Assembly: GCA_050084515.1 (NCBI GenBank)
Contig: CM114273.1
Coordinates: 16,244,001-16,308,000 of the forward strand
Direction of reading: 5' to 3'
Origin: Blasia pusilla
Taxonomy: Eukaryota > Marchantiophyta > Marchantiopsida > Blasiales
DNA: 64,000 nucleotides
Position 1 is the first letter of the stretch; every line of letters starts with the position of its first letter. Made by a program: the position numbers and the translations under genes. Positions 45,109-57,559 of this stretch are shown one piece after another. Below the pieces are notes generated by a model. The model did not search any database. It was not told the origin of the DNA and saw only the letters and a program-made list of their open reading frames with translations.

Positions 45109-45417
45109 TTGCAAAGGCTGAGAGCAACAAAGCCACCCAAGAAAATCCAATCTTCTAGGGCAGTAGTGCCAAAGGTTGTGCAATTGCGACAAAGTTCAAG
45201 GTTGACATCGAAGGACAAGAATCCTTTAATGCTTGAAAGCATGAAGGATAATAGAGTGACTCATCCAGATTATATGCCATCTGAAAATATGGATTATCAT
45301 CTTGGAGATAAGGTAGATTTATCTGATCAACCAGATAAAAAACAAGATCGTGGGCCTACAACCCACCCTAAGCAAGTTGAGAGGATAAACATCTTTTCTA
45401 TACCAGCATCATCATGA
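45109..45417 (+). CDS. Possible further exon of the CACTA second gene
   Basis: A 102-codon hydrophilic frame, rich in Lys, Ser, Gln and Pro (KPPKKIQSSRAVVPKVVQLR, QSSRLTSKDKNP). It follows the chromodomain-like frame after about 210 bases that could be an intron. No family is recognised. Confidence 0.2.
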   Translation: MQRLRATKPPKKIQSSRAVVPKVVQLRQSSRLTSKDKNPLMLESMKDNRVTHPDYMPSENMDYHLGDKVDLSDQPDKKQDRGPTTHPKQVERINIFSIPASS

Positions 45418-46611
45418 TTCATTGTAGGATGATTCATTGCATCCATGTTTTCATTCTAGTTTCAACCACACTAACTCTGAAATATATTTCATAGGCCCAA
45501 GTAATTGGAGGAAGAGAGCAAATGGAGATATGTCAACAAGGGAGACAAGAAATGGGATGGAAATATCCAACATGCCCTAATCCCACATGGACACACAGTG
45601 GGAGTCACTATTGGAGTACTCACATGGGCCCAAGGTGATTCGGTTCCGAACCTGATTCATCAATGGTGAATCATGGACCTGCTGGCAGGAACAATGTGAT
45701 GCAACCCCCTCCCCCTCCACCACAATGGAGTGCACAAACTCATGTTCCTCAAATAAGCACCCAACAACCATGGGTTGTTGGAATGCCTTGGTCACAACCA
45801 AGACCAATAGATCATCAATGAATGGGGAATACCCAATCTTGTTTACAAACATGCACTCAAGCATATTGACCTCCTCGCACACCATCTTCCCAACCAATGG
45901 GAAGTCAAGAACAATGGGGTGTCCCCCTTCATGGGGTAACCAGGGGCAAGGCAAAGTGTAAGATCTCTTACCTTGGAAAATTCTTGCATTGAATATTTTG
46001 ATTATAGATTTCCACATATCATAGAATTAATGTGGGAGTCTGAGTGGAATGAGTAGACTCATCGTTGAGTTAGTATAACTTGGAGCATTGGATTTCCACG
46101 TATATCTATACCCCATAAATGAGTTCTGATTGTTGGTTTCTTTCTTATGATAGGATGGAGGACCATGCCCACCCCTTTCATATCTAGCAGCTGGAGAAGG
46201 TTCTGAGTGAACATTTTCTGATGGGTCATCGGGATTTGTTGGGACGAGTGTACATTCACAGCAAAGTGACTCTCAGTCTTTCATGGCCCCTAGTCTCTCC
46301 AAATCCATAATTAATAGTTGGATATATAGTTTCTACATATAGTCACTTCATATGGGTGGCATAAGTGCCAATTGAGCGTGCTTAGGTTGTTATAATGTGA
46401 GACGCTAGTAATTGTCTTCTCATGCTGGTTGAAAAAAATTATTTGCTCCTCTTCTCTTTTCAGGTGATAGGGCGAGTGCAAGGAGAAGTAGAACCAAGAA
46501 AGACTTGTGGAATCGGGACGTTGCTCAACGCAAGGAGCAAAACCTTCTACCCAGATGCGAATTGCTGCCTACTGGTGTCCCTAAGACAAAGGTGCCTGGT
46601 TATGACCATGG
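45418..46611. other. CACTA interior without recognised domain
   Basis: Both strands carry medium frames (minus 45577-46017, 146 codons) without recognised domains. The plus strand has Gln/Pro-rich stretches. Probably intron and exon remains of the second CACTA gene. Confidence 0.25.
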
Positions 46612-46878
46612 TTGAATGATTTGAAGGTATGGACCATGGGCTATCTTGACTTATCATGTGTCAAGATGAGTAGGCAAGACGCTATTAGTGTGGCTACTAT
46701 TCGTAACCATATCGAGAGTGCGTACACATATGTTGGCGCATCAGGATTATGTTTGGACTTCCTGAAGAAGAAATGTGCACAATTGTTAAAAATAGAATGG
46801 TCCGCAAGATCCAAGGTTGTCACTTTAAATCACACCGGCAGGAAAGGATTAGATGGGTTTTCTGTAAGTTATCCTTAG
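46612..46878 (+). CDS. Possible exon, part of which is duplicated in inverse orientation
   Basis: An 88-codon frame contains WTMGYLDLSCVKMSRQDAIS and YVGASGLCLDFLKKKCAQL. Positions 46625-46715 recur inverted at 47043-47133 with three mismatches, so the duplication is fairly recent. The protein is not recognised. Confidence 0.25.
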   Translation: MNDLKVWTMGYLDLSCVKMSRQDAISVATIRNHIESAYTYVGASGLCLDFLKKKCAQLLKIEWSARSKVVTLNHTGRKGLDGFSVSYP

Positions 46879-47569
46879 CTTTCTTATTTACTATGTTCTC
46901 TGATTTATTCAAGTTGAGTTTGAAGTGATGTCTACTAAATATCAAAGATTGATCTAACTTCCCTTTGTTTCTCTTATTCATATATAATAGGATAGAGGTG
47001 TATCAACCACACCAAGCTATGTGGGTATCGGTGAGTTATTGTTCGATATGGTTACGAACAATAGCCACACTAATAGCGTCTTGCCTACTCATCTCGACAC
47101 ATGATAAGTCAAGATAGCCCATGGTCCATACCTATGGAAACAAACAAAATAGATCCAGTTAAATTGCATCTTTGCTCTAGCCATATAATAATCATAAGAC
47201 TTCAACACAACAAGAAGAAACTAAAATAGAAAGAGAAAGTAACAAAACCCTGTCCACCTATATTTACCAAATTAATAGGATCGACTTGACTTACTCGAGA
47301 ACCTCCTGTAAAAAGGCTCTCACTTACTGTTGCTGTTTCCACTTCAGGTTCCTTACCCTCCATGCATGTTGTTGTATCTCTTCACTAAGATTTTCAAGAC
47401 AATGACTCCAATGAGAATGAGGTAAACACTAAAACGAAAGTGATTTCCACAAGGTTGGATCCCAAGAAAAATGAAGACTTGTCATACAACTTTGATTACA
47501 CAAAAACCAACAAGTAACTTATATGGCTAGAGCAAAGATGCAATTTAACTGGATCTGTTTTGTTTGTTT
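46625..47569. repeat. Double inverted duplication A - A'B' - B
   Basis: Segment A (46625-46715, 91 bp) has an inverted copy A' at 47043-47133 (3 mismatches). Immediately after, B' (47138-47188) is the inverted copy of B (47519-47569, 51 bp, 1 mismatch). A' and B' are separated by four bases, so on the minus strand they form one continuous block reading B-A across an apparent intron-exon border. Confidence 0.93.
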
Positions 47570-47669
47570 TTAGTAGAGTGTGGAATCAAATATTACCACA
47601 CAACTCTTGAAGGTAGGGAAGAAGTGGAGTGAAGATATGGATGTAATCAAGGGCCAACTTGAATAACAA

Positions 47670-47891
47670 ATGGAAAAGAATCAACTACTCTTGGAAGATA
47701 AGATGTCCATTAACCACACTTTAATTGAGCAGAAGTTGGAAAAGAACCAACAAGAACAAAAAGAAGCTTTTTGCATGCTTGTTGATATGATCAACAAGCT
47801 CTCAGAGAATAAGAGGCCTAAAGCATCAGCAAGTGGTCTTAACCAATATCAGGAATGTAAGAAATCCTTTCTTCATTGTTCTCTTGTATAA
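47670..47891 (+). CDS. Possible exon with coiled coil
   Basis: A 73-codon frame reads EKNQLLLEDKMSINHTLIEQ, then KLEKNQQEQKEAFCMLVDMI: heptad-like Leu/Ile spacing rich in Gln, Glu and Lys, so a coiled coil is likely. C-terminal coiled coils occur in the second gene of plant CACTA elements. A GTAAGAAA donor-like sequence ends the segment. The function is not known. Confidence 0.3.
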   Translation: MEKNQLLLEDKMSINHTLIEQKLEKNQQEQKEAFCMLVDMINKLSENKRPKASASGLNQYQECKKSFLHCSLV

Positions 47892-49032
47892 TTTTCTGTC
47901 ATGTTATTAGAAACTTGACACTCTACTCTTAAAGTTGTTATGGCAGGTCGCTCTGAGGTTCAGACAGAGCATGTGAAAGATCAGGCTGATATTGCAACTA
48001 CTGAAAAGGGAGGTGTTAAAGGAGTCGGATAAGCATGTACCTATAGTTCAAGCTGGTATTGTATACAAATTCTCATACTACTTGTTAATCTTCCACTCAT
48101 CATTGGAGATTGTAGCATGGGACATGGTACAACCTTCCTTGAATATGTTTTGCAACTATCATCCTATATGCATTTCAATTCAGAAAAGTAGTTTGTAATG
48201 TAATGGATTTCCATTCTTGGTGCTACATGGAATTCCAGAGGAGCAAGATACCTCTCAAAAAAAAGAAAAGACGTTTAACTAAAGTGACGACCGACACCCT
48301 TCCAACTGCAAGTAGTGAACAAGAGAGCGATGTGAAGTCTGGGAGCACCAAGAAGAACAATGGAAAGGTAAAAAGCATTTGATATATATTCTGAACTCTT
48401 TGATCTTCCATGAACATTAAGTCCTCACTTGGAGGTATGTGTAGTATTCTGATCTTGCATTATAAATGATCAATAATTGACTTTTTATGTCAGATAGGAT
48501 ATGTAAAGTTTTCAAGATCTCTACCTTCTGAGGGTTGGTCTTTTACCAAGGTTAAAAAATAGTTGGTATTTAATTATCAATCTATGATCTATTTGCTTTT
48601 GTTTGCTAAGATGACTCGCTTTTCGGGGTTGTTTGCAGCTTCGGGTGGGAGATGAGGTTCAACTCACCAAATCAGCAGAGCCATTTTGGGCAATGGTGTG
48701 GTGATAGGCTTGAGTGGACGTGAGAAATTCCATGGGAGTGAAATCCCCCCGGATTGGTGCGAGTAGACTTGAAGTTTGTTCAGTTGGCTTATCTGGATCA
48801 TAAACTATAGTAAGCAAATGAGGCAGACATGCTGCCCCAATACACCTTAGGTGATGCTCCTAGGAGTAGTATGCTTTGGCCTGAAGTGAACTTGAAGAAA
48901 GTTGTATGATAGATATCTCGGTTCATTCTAAACCCAACTTCTATTGTTGATATTTATTGTGTCTCTCTTTTCTGGACATTCAATTTTGAAAGCGCTTTAC
49001 TCTTTACATCACTTGGTTACAATTATGATAAT
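47892..49032. other. No recognisable gene
   Basis: Probably the 3' part of the decayed CACTA element. Short plus-strand coding-like pieces with splice-like borders occur at about 47947-48045, 48225-48370 and 48640-48790, but none contains a named domain. Confidence 0.25.
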
Positions 49033-49125
49033 GGTTTATGCTTGCACTTTCTATCTGGTTTGTGCTTGCTCTATCTCTCTGGTTTGTGCTTGCACTTTCT
49101 TTCTTCCACTTTCTATCTGATTTAT
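49033..49125 (+). repeat. Short tandem repeats, about 30-bp unit
   Basis: TGGTTTGTGCTTGCACTTTC and variants occur about three times in a row. Confidence 0.8.
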
Positions 49126-49485
49126 TGGTTTTGTTCCTACTATTGTAACTTCTCTTCATGATTGATGTTTCACAAGCAATTTTGAAGGGGATTAACCTTT
49201 TCAAAGGGCTCAACTATGAAAAAAAAATCTTACTGATGCATTTTTGAGATTTCCGTGTTATGTTAGCATTTTCTCAATGTTTCTGACTAGACTTATTCAT
49301 GCTACATGCTACGAAATTATTTATTATAGCTCACTCTAAATTATTATAAGACTAGCTTGTTAGTCGGACAACTCCCATCTTCTAAATTTTTTTTAAAAAA
49401 TCACTAACATTCAAACATACTATAAAAAACTCTTTTTGACACTAAAGCTCAAAACACCATTAACAAGAATCAGCTAAAGCAAATG

Positions 49486-49735
49486 TAGTCATTTAAATGC
49501 AACAACTACATCAATATGACTCATCCATATTTTATGACTAATGTCAATCAGTCATTTAAGTTTGCAAACTCATCATTATGACTTGGTCATATTTTGTGAC
49601 TCGTATATACAGTCATTTATCCATACCAAACTCATCAATATGACTTGGTCATACTCTATGACTCATCCACATTTAGTCATTTAGACAAACTAGAGTGATC
49701 ACTATGACTCGGTATAAACTTTTTCCCCAATAATC
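49486..49735 (+). repeat. Tandem array of about 60-65-bp units with TATGACT motifs
   Basis: Units contain AGTCATTTA...CAAACT...ATCAATATGACT.GGTCATA.TTTATGACTC and recur at about 49486, 49553, 49612 and 49676. The array resembles that at 38690-38910 and may be the right subterminal region of the CACTA element. Confidence 0.65.
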
Positions 49736-52314
49736 TCCAATCATTAAGACAACTTAAGGTTATCAATATTACTCAGTATAAAAGGTTTCCCGACTAATCA
49801 TCTGGCCCATCACCTCCATATTTATCTGAGCATTATTCCAAAATTCCATGGAAATGAAGTTCTAAATCCTTGGATGAGACGCATGCATTATATCATTCCA
49901 AATATCTAACATAGGCATATGTTGCTCATACACTTATTTACAAAGAAGATGAAGCAACTTCTTTGCCTAATCTATAGGCGGGGTCTTTGAACTCGCCACC
50001 ATGAGACTTGTGATACCCACAATTTTGTACTTTTGAAGATTTAGAGCTTTTTATTCGAAGAAAACTTGTGTATACATAATGATTTTGGATATTATGTTTG
50101 TGTAGTAGAAGAATGAGTAATATTGAAAGAGATCACGAAGCTCCTAGAACAAGGCCGAGAGGTGGAAGATCAAGGATTTTCCTTAGAGGAAAGGGAAATG
50201 CAGTAACGAAGTCTAAAGACTCAGAGAGAAGCTTGGAAAAGTCAACGAAGCCCTATTCAGAACTTGTTCATGAAGTGCTTCGCTCTTGAACGAAGCATGA
50301 TGAAGACGAAGAGGAAGAAGTACTTCCCTCTTCAGCAAAGCACGAAGCACGGAGCACCTGGAACAAGAGCAAATAATACAACGCTTCGTCCTCAAGGGAA
50401 GCAAAAGAGGTTCAGACTTTGCAACAAAGCGAAGCTAAAACTCAAAGTGATTTCAAGTGGCATATTGATAGAACAGTTAGACTAGGAAGAGGCGCAACTT
50501 TTTGTATCACATAGGAAGTTAGTACCGTTACGCTCAGCGGATTCACAGGGATCATAGGAAAAGAAAAGAGTACCATAGATCTAGGTAGTTACAAATGTTG
50601 AAGAGACACCAGATTCTTGAAGAACGCTTTGAATCCTTAGAACCACTCCTACTCCATAGAAAATTTAAGAAGCATGAAAGTAGCTATCATCATCATTCTC
50701 TCACAAAGTCCTTATGCTGTAGAAATGGTCCGAGCAAGAGAGTAGTACCCTCTCGTGTTTGTATACACTTTTGAAGCTTTCTCATTCTTGATGAAGTAGT
50801 AAAGTACTTATTTCTTCATTCTGATGTGCGATGCATATGTCTGAGTATTCTTATTGGGTCTGCAGAGTAAAGAGTGAATCAGGAGAACCTTTTCATCAAT
50901 AGAATAATCAACACGGAGTTGTAAGAAATGTTTTTGACAGAGAGTAGCCTGCCTAGACGGATTAAGTTCCGAAAGTAGGAGAAGCTAGCTTCTTGTTGAG
51001 GTCTCTGTGAGGTGCTTTGATGTTGAGTGAAGATCTACCTAAGCGTGATTTCAACTCCACTAGAGAGAATAGAGGAAAGAAATCTTGGTACTAAGAGAGA
51101 TTTGAAGACATTGATAAGTCATTGAATCTAAATTATACACACTTAATTACAACTATTGCAAGATAAACGACATCTTGACCTCTCTTTTCACATAATCGTG
51201 ATCCTCTTGGGGATCAAACTCATTAAATTACTGTATAAAGATCAATTTTAAAACCACTTGTATATTACAAGAGTGTTCAAGTCCCTGCGTCTCACACAAG
51301 GCTGCTCTACTAGAGGTGAAGCGTTCTTAACCCTAACATCCGCACCCTCTACTCTCTTATCGTCACCCATCCCCACCACTCTATCCTATGTGGCACATGC
51401 TCTAACATATATTGTGGGAATATTGGTATATATGATGGTGGGTACGACATTCCTCTAGAGTCTAGATGAGCATCCAAATGGCATTTGTGGATTGGAGAAC
51501 CAGATCCAAATATAAGCTATCATCCTATTTAACATCCTCTCGATGTCGTTCTTCTAAGTGTGAGTTTGAGGAACATTCCTTCTTAACTATTGCTCCAAAA
51601 ATTGTATCCGTCTTTGATGGGTTCCCAAAACCACTCTTGAAGAAGTCTCCCCCCCCCACCCCACCTCCCATGTCCATGGAAAGAAATAAAGAAAAAAAAC
51701 CAAGTGGTGAAATTGCAAGAGCTTTGCTATGTCCAGAGGGAGTCTCTTTGGCAGAAAGAAGGCTAGAGAGATGAGGAAAATGAAGGGCCTGCATGGCGGA
51801 GGAGGAGGTTAGTCCACTAATTTTTTGTTTATGATTTTCTTACAAGACCGTTGCAACTATCTTACGACTATGTTGTGATGGCTTCCACCGTTGTTGGTGG
51901 GGATATTGGAATAGTTGCATGAGTCTATTTTGCGACTATAAAGAGTGGCATATGGCCTCAATTGCAAAGAGTTACAAGTTCCTAACGGTGTGAGTAAGGA
52001 TACTTGCATGATAGTCACAAATACTGAAATTGCGACTTTCAAGCAGCTTTTGATAACAACAATGGAGCCGCAAAGGGGACTCACAACCACAATAAGTGGT
52101 GTTTATGTGGCAAGTTCAGATCCTTTCATACAACCACAAATGTACAATCTTTCACCTTTTTATGGCATTTGGGTCCTAATTTTTCACAATTTCATTTATT
52201 GTGGCTAGTAGTTTCCCATATCTTGTACATGTGCCTATATGTTCCTTCATATTTGACATGATGGTGTGCTCAGAGAGGATTTATGATTTTGAGTGGTAGT
52301 TATTGGTATTATCT
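49736..52314. other. No recognisable gene; unassigned basic/acidic frame at 50098
   Basis: The frame at 50098-50289 (MSNIERDHEAPRTRPRGGRS) continues past a stop with an acidic run (DEDEEEE) to about 50480. It resembles low-complexity Gag-like or disordered sequence but has no domain. Positions 50800-51250 hold nothing I can name. A C-rich run lies at 51650-51666. Confidence 0.25.
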
Positions 52315-52658
52315 CCAAAGTGCATAGCACAAAAACGGACAAGTCCTTCCTTAGGACGGACATGGACGGACAAGTCCAGACATGTCCACGGATATGGGTT
52401 CCAAGAGGTGGGACCCAAACTTATAGTCCATGATAGAAGGCAAGGCAAGGATGAGCGGAACAATGAGGGAGGAGGGAGTGGAGGTGGAGGGAGGAAGAAA
52501 CGGGGGAGTATGGAACAAGAAGGCAAATAAGGGGAAGGAGAAAGAAGGGAAAGATGGGGCCCATATGGAAAAGTCCTTCCATAGGACAAACATAAGTCCG
52601 CGGATATGGACATGTCTACGGACACGGACTTTATCAACATGCAACCTTGCCAAAGTAT
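52315..52658 (-). mobile_element. Mutator-like MITE, copy 1
   Basis: The element (52324-52649, 326 bp) is in opposite orientation to copies 2 and 3. On the minus strand it begins CAAGGTTGCATG and ends near GTGCTAT. It has GTCCGTGTCCG and GGACATGTCC repeats, the AAGTCCTTCC motif near both ends and a purine/pyrimidine-biased centre. Flanking 9-mers CCAAAGTGC and CCAAAGTAT agree at 7 of 9 positions, consistent with an old 9-bp target duplication. Confidence 0.75.
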
Positions 52659-53575
52659 AAACAAATTCTTCAGCGAGAGCAAGCTAGACAAGCTCAAGCA
52701 TTAAGCGATTATCACAAATCAGCTCGAAACCCTAAACCCTAAATGTTTGTCTCCTAGGATTGTATAGGCATGTAATAATGGGTATGGTTGGGAAGTTGTC
52801 TCAGCTGAAATTCTTGTGTCTATACATTCGATATTAGATGTAGAGGTGAGTGCGCATGCGGAAGGCGCAAAGCACATCACGATATTAGGTCGATGTGACC
52901 CGGATCATCTCGATCCTAGTTAAGAAATGATTTCCACTTACAACTCTATTTGAGTGGTTTAGTTTCTTTTCATCTTTTCTGGCACGAGGCCGAGTACATG
53001 CTTTCGTGCAAGGTTCTTTACGTGGCATTCCTAACACCTATGCATTATCAAATGAGAATGTAAAGCAAATGCTTCAACACATTGCTCGACATTGGCTGAC
53101 ATCTCAATGTTTGTCTATGAATATGTAAAATCAGTTCTCCTCTCCATGACCCCTATTAAACCACCGCCCTTCTATCCTACAGATTGAGATTGGCCAATGA
53201 TCTCCAAGCAATCGAGCATCTTACCTCAGCCTTCGAATTACAAGATCCCTTATTGAAGGTATATGACCTCGAGTATGGACGCACAATGATATCTATACCA
53301 TGCTTGGTGGATATGGACCTATGGATTTGTCTGGTCTTTTCTACTTATGCGATGTGACCATATGGGGATGCCCCTCTACAATCCATGTTGGCATAATTAT
53401 AGAGTTATATGATCATGGTTGCATAAAAATGGGGTTTTCCATCCATGGAATGAACTTATCCAAAAATGTCCGGCCACATCCGTAAAGATGTCATCTCCCA
53501 CTCAACCCCACATGCGGTCTCATACGGTTTCCGTATAGTAAAATCACCCACTACGTAAACTCCTCTATCATTAAA
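52659..53575. other. No gene; two plant telomere-like units
   Basis: AACCCTAAACCCTAAA occurs at about 52727-52742, two copies of the plant telomere unit, probably a chance interstitial pair. The rest has only short frames without domains. Confidence 0.4.
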
Positions 53576-54438
53576 TGTTAGAGAGAGTTCTATTAGTATT
53601 AAGTAAATTAGCCTAGGAAAATGAAATTCTCATGTTTAAACCTCTTTAGGATGGCTCATTTATGCGGGCCCAACTTTAGGAAAAGAGATAATAAATAAAA
53701 GATGGGATTATAAAAGAAAAGTAGTAGGGTTGGTGCTTTAATGAAAGAAAAGAAAAAGTAGTTTTGGTTGTTGGCTAGGGTAGTTGGGATAATTTGGAAG
53801 ATATGAAGTGAGTAAATGAAAAAATATTTTGGAAGAGATAAGAGGTAATCTACTTATGTCAAAATATGATTGGCTAAGCCTTGAGAGGAAGCCATATGGC
53901 ACAAGATAAGATTAGCCCTATTTCGTACTCTTGTGAATCCTTTGTGAGTATATAAAGAGGAGGGACCCTCAAGGGTTCATCACATTCTACTTCACATCTT
54001 GAGTTTCTCGTGTCACTCTTGAGTGGATGGCTTTGGGATTGCTTGCTCTTCCAATGAGAGTGGATTATCCCTCTTGGGAGAATAACTTGACCATGATCTA
54101 TTCTTTGAGAGGATTCTAGAGTGTGGTATGTGTGGAGACGAGAGACTTTTCATCTTAGGGGAGTTTAGTCATACTAGAAATAGTGGATGGTTTGGCTTGT
54201 GTACAAACATAAAGTAGTTTGAACGGACTTCAAAGTTAGAAATTTTGGGATTCCATGTTATGAAGAAGTGATCGCCTCGACACTATCATTTGTGATTCTT
54301 GTCGAGAGAGAATGGAGAGTTAACATACTAATTTTGTACTGAAAAAGGAGAACTTCTTATAGAGTTTGACTTGCATCAACCACGTCAGCTGCAGCTAGAA
54401 GGTCCGTTCTTACTCGAAGAAAGTCTCTCGACAAAACA
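53576..54438 (+). repeat. 5' LTR of second gypsy family, short form
   Basis: Starts TGTTAGAGAG and ends near CTCGACAAAACA, about 863 bp. A TATA box TATATAAAG lies at about 53949. Compared with the inverted copy at 39237-40474 it lacks about 330 bp, but keeps the second half of the embedded ORF (about 54216-54348). Confidence 0.8.
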
Positions 54439-54440
54439 AA

Positions 54441-54458
54441 TGGTGCTTCCACTGAGAG
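54441..54458 (+). other. Possible primer-binding site
   Basis: TGGTGCTTCCACTGAGAG begins two bases after the LTR end. TGG is the complement of a tRNA CCA end. I cannot name the tRNA with confidence. Confidence 0.4.
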
Positions 54459-54477
54459 CTCTTTGAGACGGTAGATT

Positions 54478-55853
54478 GTGTTTGCAAGTTGGAGTCTTAT
54501 CAAGATTACTACTTTTGATAGTACTTCATCAATGGGAACTAAGAGAGCTAAGGATCTTCTCCGAACTTTGACAACATTGTTGAGCGAGCAAGACGGAGAT
54601 CACATAGGAGAGCAAAGATCAACAAGGGCTCTTCAAGCAATTGTAAAGAAGTTGGGGAGATTTGATGGGAGGAACATCATCAAATATGTTTGAGAGTACG
54701 TCTCAGAGATGGAGGAAAACTATGTATCCCAAGGTGATATGGTGTCAAGTTTTGAGTTAGCTGTAATACCAAAGATTCGTAATCAAGTAAAGAAGTTGAG
54801 AGGAGAAAATCCAACCTCATAGGAAGAGTATGAGCAGGAGAATTCTTTGATGATAATGATGTGAATCCGATGACTAAGAGGAGTTTTCTAGAATGGATAG
54901 AGAAACGTTTAGGGAAGGGAATGAATCCAAATGAATTGTTGCGTGAGTTTGAGAAGCGGTTTTTTCAGGTTTCTTCTTCCGAAAGGGCAACTCTAGACTT
55001 GAGGAAAACCAAGCTATTCCTTGAGGCGGCTGATGAGACTTTGGAGGATAAGCTTTTTATAATGTTGGCGGACAAGAGTGAAGAAGGAGGTGTTAGCAAT
55101 AATTAGAAGAAAGTGGAAGAAGCTGTTACTATCCTCATAAAGCAAAGTCAAAGTAGAGGTAGAATCGCATTATTCAAGTTGGAGTTATCCATTTCAAATC
55201 CATTGCCTAAGCAAGTGTCAACAAAGCTTGAAGATTTTACTATTGATAAGTTGGTGAAAGGTTTGAGAGAGTTAAGAGTAGAAATGGCTAAGCTTAAACT
55301 TGATAGGAATCCTAGTGTTGGTGCTCCTTTGACAAGTAGGAAATTTGTGAGAAGATATATATGGTGTGATAGTGTTGAGCATCAACGCCAAGAATGTGAG
55401 GAGTTTTTAGATGTTGTTAGGAATGGAATTGTAAACTTTAAAGATGGGAAGACTCATTCAATGCAGATTGTTATGCCATTGAATACGAACTTTGGTAGAG
55501 AAGGAATGAAAAGTTTAGTGAGAGGTCAAGTAGGAGTTGGCTCTATGACATTAGATTCTGATACCTTTGCAGTAAAAATAGAAGCGCCTATTGTATCTAT
55601 AGCTAAAAGTGAATCATTACAATTTCCTCGAGAAGTGATGCTACGAGGAGCAGAGACTATCCGTCATCTGACTAGATGGGATGATCCAGTGGAAGTTGGG
55701 TGTATTAAAGCATACCTAGCACAAAAGAAACATATGAGTCGGCAAGATGCTAGTGTGGAGGAGAAGAGGAGACACGATAATGATGGTGTTGATCTTGAGG
55801 AAGCTGCAAGAAGAGCGAGGACCACAAGAAAGAAAGGGCAACCGGAGATGTAG
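54478..55853 (+). pseudogene. Gypsy Gag with damaged zinc knuckle
   Basis: Frames at 54478-54693, 54861-55106 and 55113-55853 together form a Gag-like protein: a helical N-terminal part (LREFEKRFFQVSSSERATLD, LFLEAADETLEDKL) and a single knuckle-like YIWCDSVEHQRQEC. A CX2CX4HX4C knuckle is expected there, so the first Cys appears replaced by Tyr. The Gag is followed by NFGREGMKSLV. Stops at 54691, 55104 and a frame change near 54700 break it. Confidence 0.7.
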
Positions 55854-55889
55854 CCATCAAGAGAAGAAGGGCCTTCTACATCTGAATTT

Positions 55890-56718
55890 ATGATGGATTC
55901 TTATATGAAAGAAGGTGGGATGAAGGAAAAAGAATTGACGTCTCCTCAGAAGACCAAGGATAAGACTCCTACATACAAGTTGCAATCCCCTATAGAGATA
56001 AGCACGAATTTGAAGGAGATTCTTAAGGAGAGGATTTTGGATGAAAAAATAGAGTCTTTCTCGAGGGAAGTCTTGGGCATAGCCAAATGTGACTTTCATG
56101 AGTTGATCAAAGATGTGATCAAAAGGAAGAGGCATATGATCTGCAGATATGATGATGGTGAGGGCATTGGATATTGACATCACAGAAGAAGAAGATGAAG
56201 AGCTTGGCCAAGTTTTTGGATAAAAGCTTGACTTACAGGGAGAAGAGGCGAGAGTGAGAGAAGCCTTAATAGAACAAGGTGAAGAAAGGCACAATGGTGG
56301 ACACTATTCTCAGTCATATTGGGCACGTGCAACGACCGAGGCTAGAGTTCAACTTGGCTTTCTCCAAGAGTCAGTTCTGGTTCTTGTTGACCATGGTTCG
56401 GAGATCAACATCATATCGTAAAGTGTATACAACAAAGGGATGTGGCCAATTGATACACGGTATAGATGGATATTACGTGCCGCTAACAACCAAACAGATA
56501 AACTCTACGGTGCTTGTTCAATTGTCAAAACTCGTATCGGAGATGTGTTGATTGAGCAAAATTTCTTGGTTCAAAATGGAGTTGCTTATCCTATGATTCT
56601 TGGGCAACCTTACATCATAGCATCTAGAATGGAGACCAAAGTCATAGATGATGGGTCTCATTATGCCCTTATTAGAAGTCAAGATGGAACGAGATCAATT
56701 CAATTTCTTATTGTATGA
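55890..56718 (+). pseudogene. Gypsy protease region, active site changed to DHG
   Basis: A hydrophilic linker (55890-56177) is followed by a retropepsin-like segment with LVLVDHGSEINIIS at about 56377-56418. The usual D-T/S-G triad is DHG here, and a stop follows directly. Downstream NFLVQNGVAYPMILGQPYII fits the second half of the fold. The enzyme would be dead. Confidence 0.7.
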
Positions 56719-57559
56719 GTAGGTTATGCAAGGAATAGGGAGAAGTTGAGAGATGGTCCTATGAAGGTAGAGAAGGATTTTTCAGATTTTTAGTTAGCAC
56801 TCCTGTAAAGCGGGAATATGGGGGTGAAGAGAAAATAAAGAGTCTTCTGCTAGCAAAGGGAGAAGAATCATTTATGTTTAGGTGTGGATTTTCTCAATGT
56901 TTTTCTTCATGGTCTAGTAGATTCCAAATGATGAAAGAAATGAATGAAAAGAAAATACAATTTATGAAAAAAAAAAAAAAAAAGAGGGTTTGTTAAAATG
57001 TGAGGGTGTTCTATTAGATGACGAGTTCATTTTTGGGATGTATGAAGAAGAGGGTTTTGGAGATAGTCTTGAGGAGGTGTTCACCCAAATGAGCATCGAT
57101 TCGTTGGATACAAATCTGATTACGATTCACTCGCGTGAGTTGCATGAAGAAATATCAAGGTTTATGGAAGGAGAAAATGGATATGAATCTACGGAGAAGG
57201 AAGGGAATGGGCACGAGTTTGAGGCAGACGAACATACCATGAAGGCACGAGTGCACACAAATACAAGATGGTGGCCCAATAGGTAAAACCAATGGCTACT
57301 CAACTACCATAGGGCTACGGGAAATAAGTAGAACGTTCATCAATGGAGGCAAATCTACGGAATATATGAAAGATAGGACACAAGTTCACAGAAGAGACGC
57401 TAGATGGTCTCCAAATTGGAGGGGATGAGTTTCTCACAGAAATCGAAAGAAAAGCTTTTGAGATGTTAAGAAGATATGATAAGGCCTTCTCTTTTATTAC
57501 ACAAGATATTGGTTGTGTAGACACGAGTGTGGTGGCACCGATGGTAATTTTTTCACAGT
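56719..57559 (+). other. Gypsy linker between protease and RT, decayed
   Basis: Contains an A17 run at about 56966-56982 and an acidic 98-codon frame (56990-57286) without recognised domain. Similar spacer regions occur between protease and RT in this kind of element. Confidence 0.4.

Noticed and set aside
52303-52697. Overlapping Ser/Pro- and Gly-rich frames on both strands (also at 59897-60394 and 61178-61840)
   Set aside because: They are translations of the low-complexity MITE interior and recur wherever the MITE does.
52727-52742. Telomere-like AACCCTAAACCCTAAA
   Set aside because: Only two units. Too short for an interstitial telomere or chromosome end.
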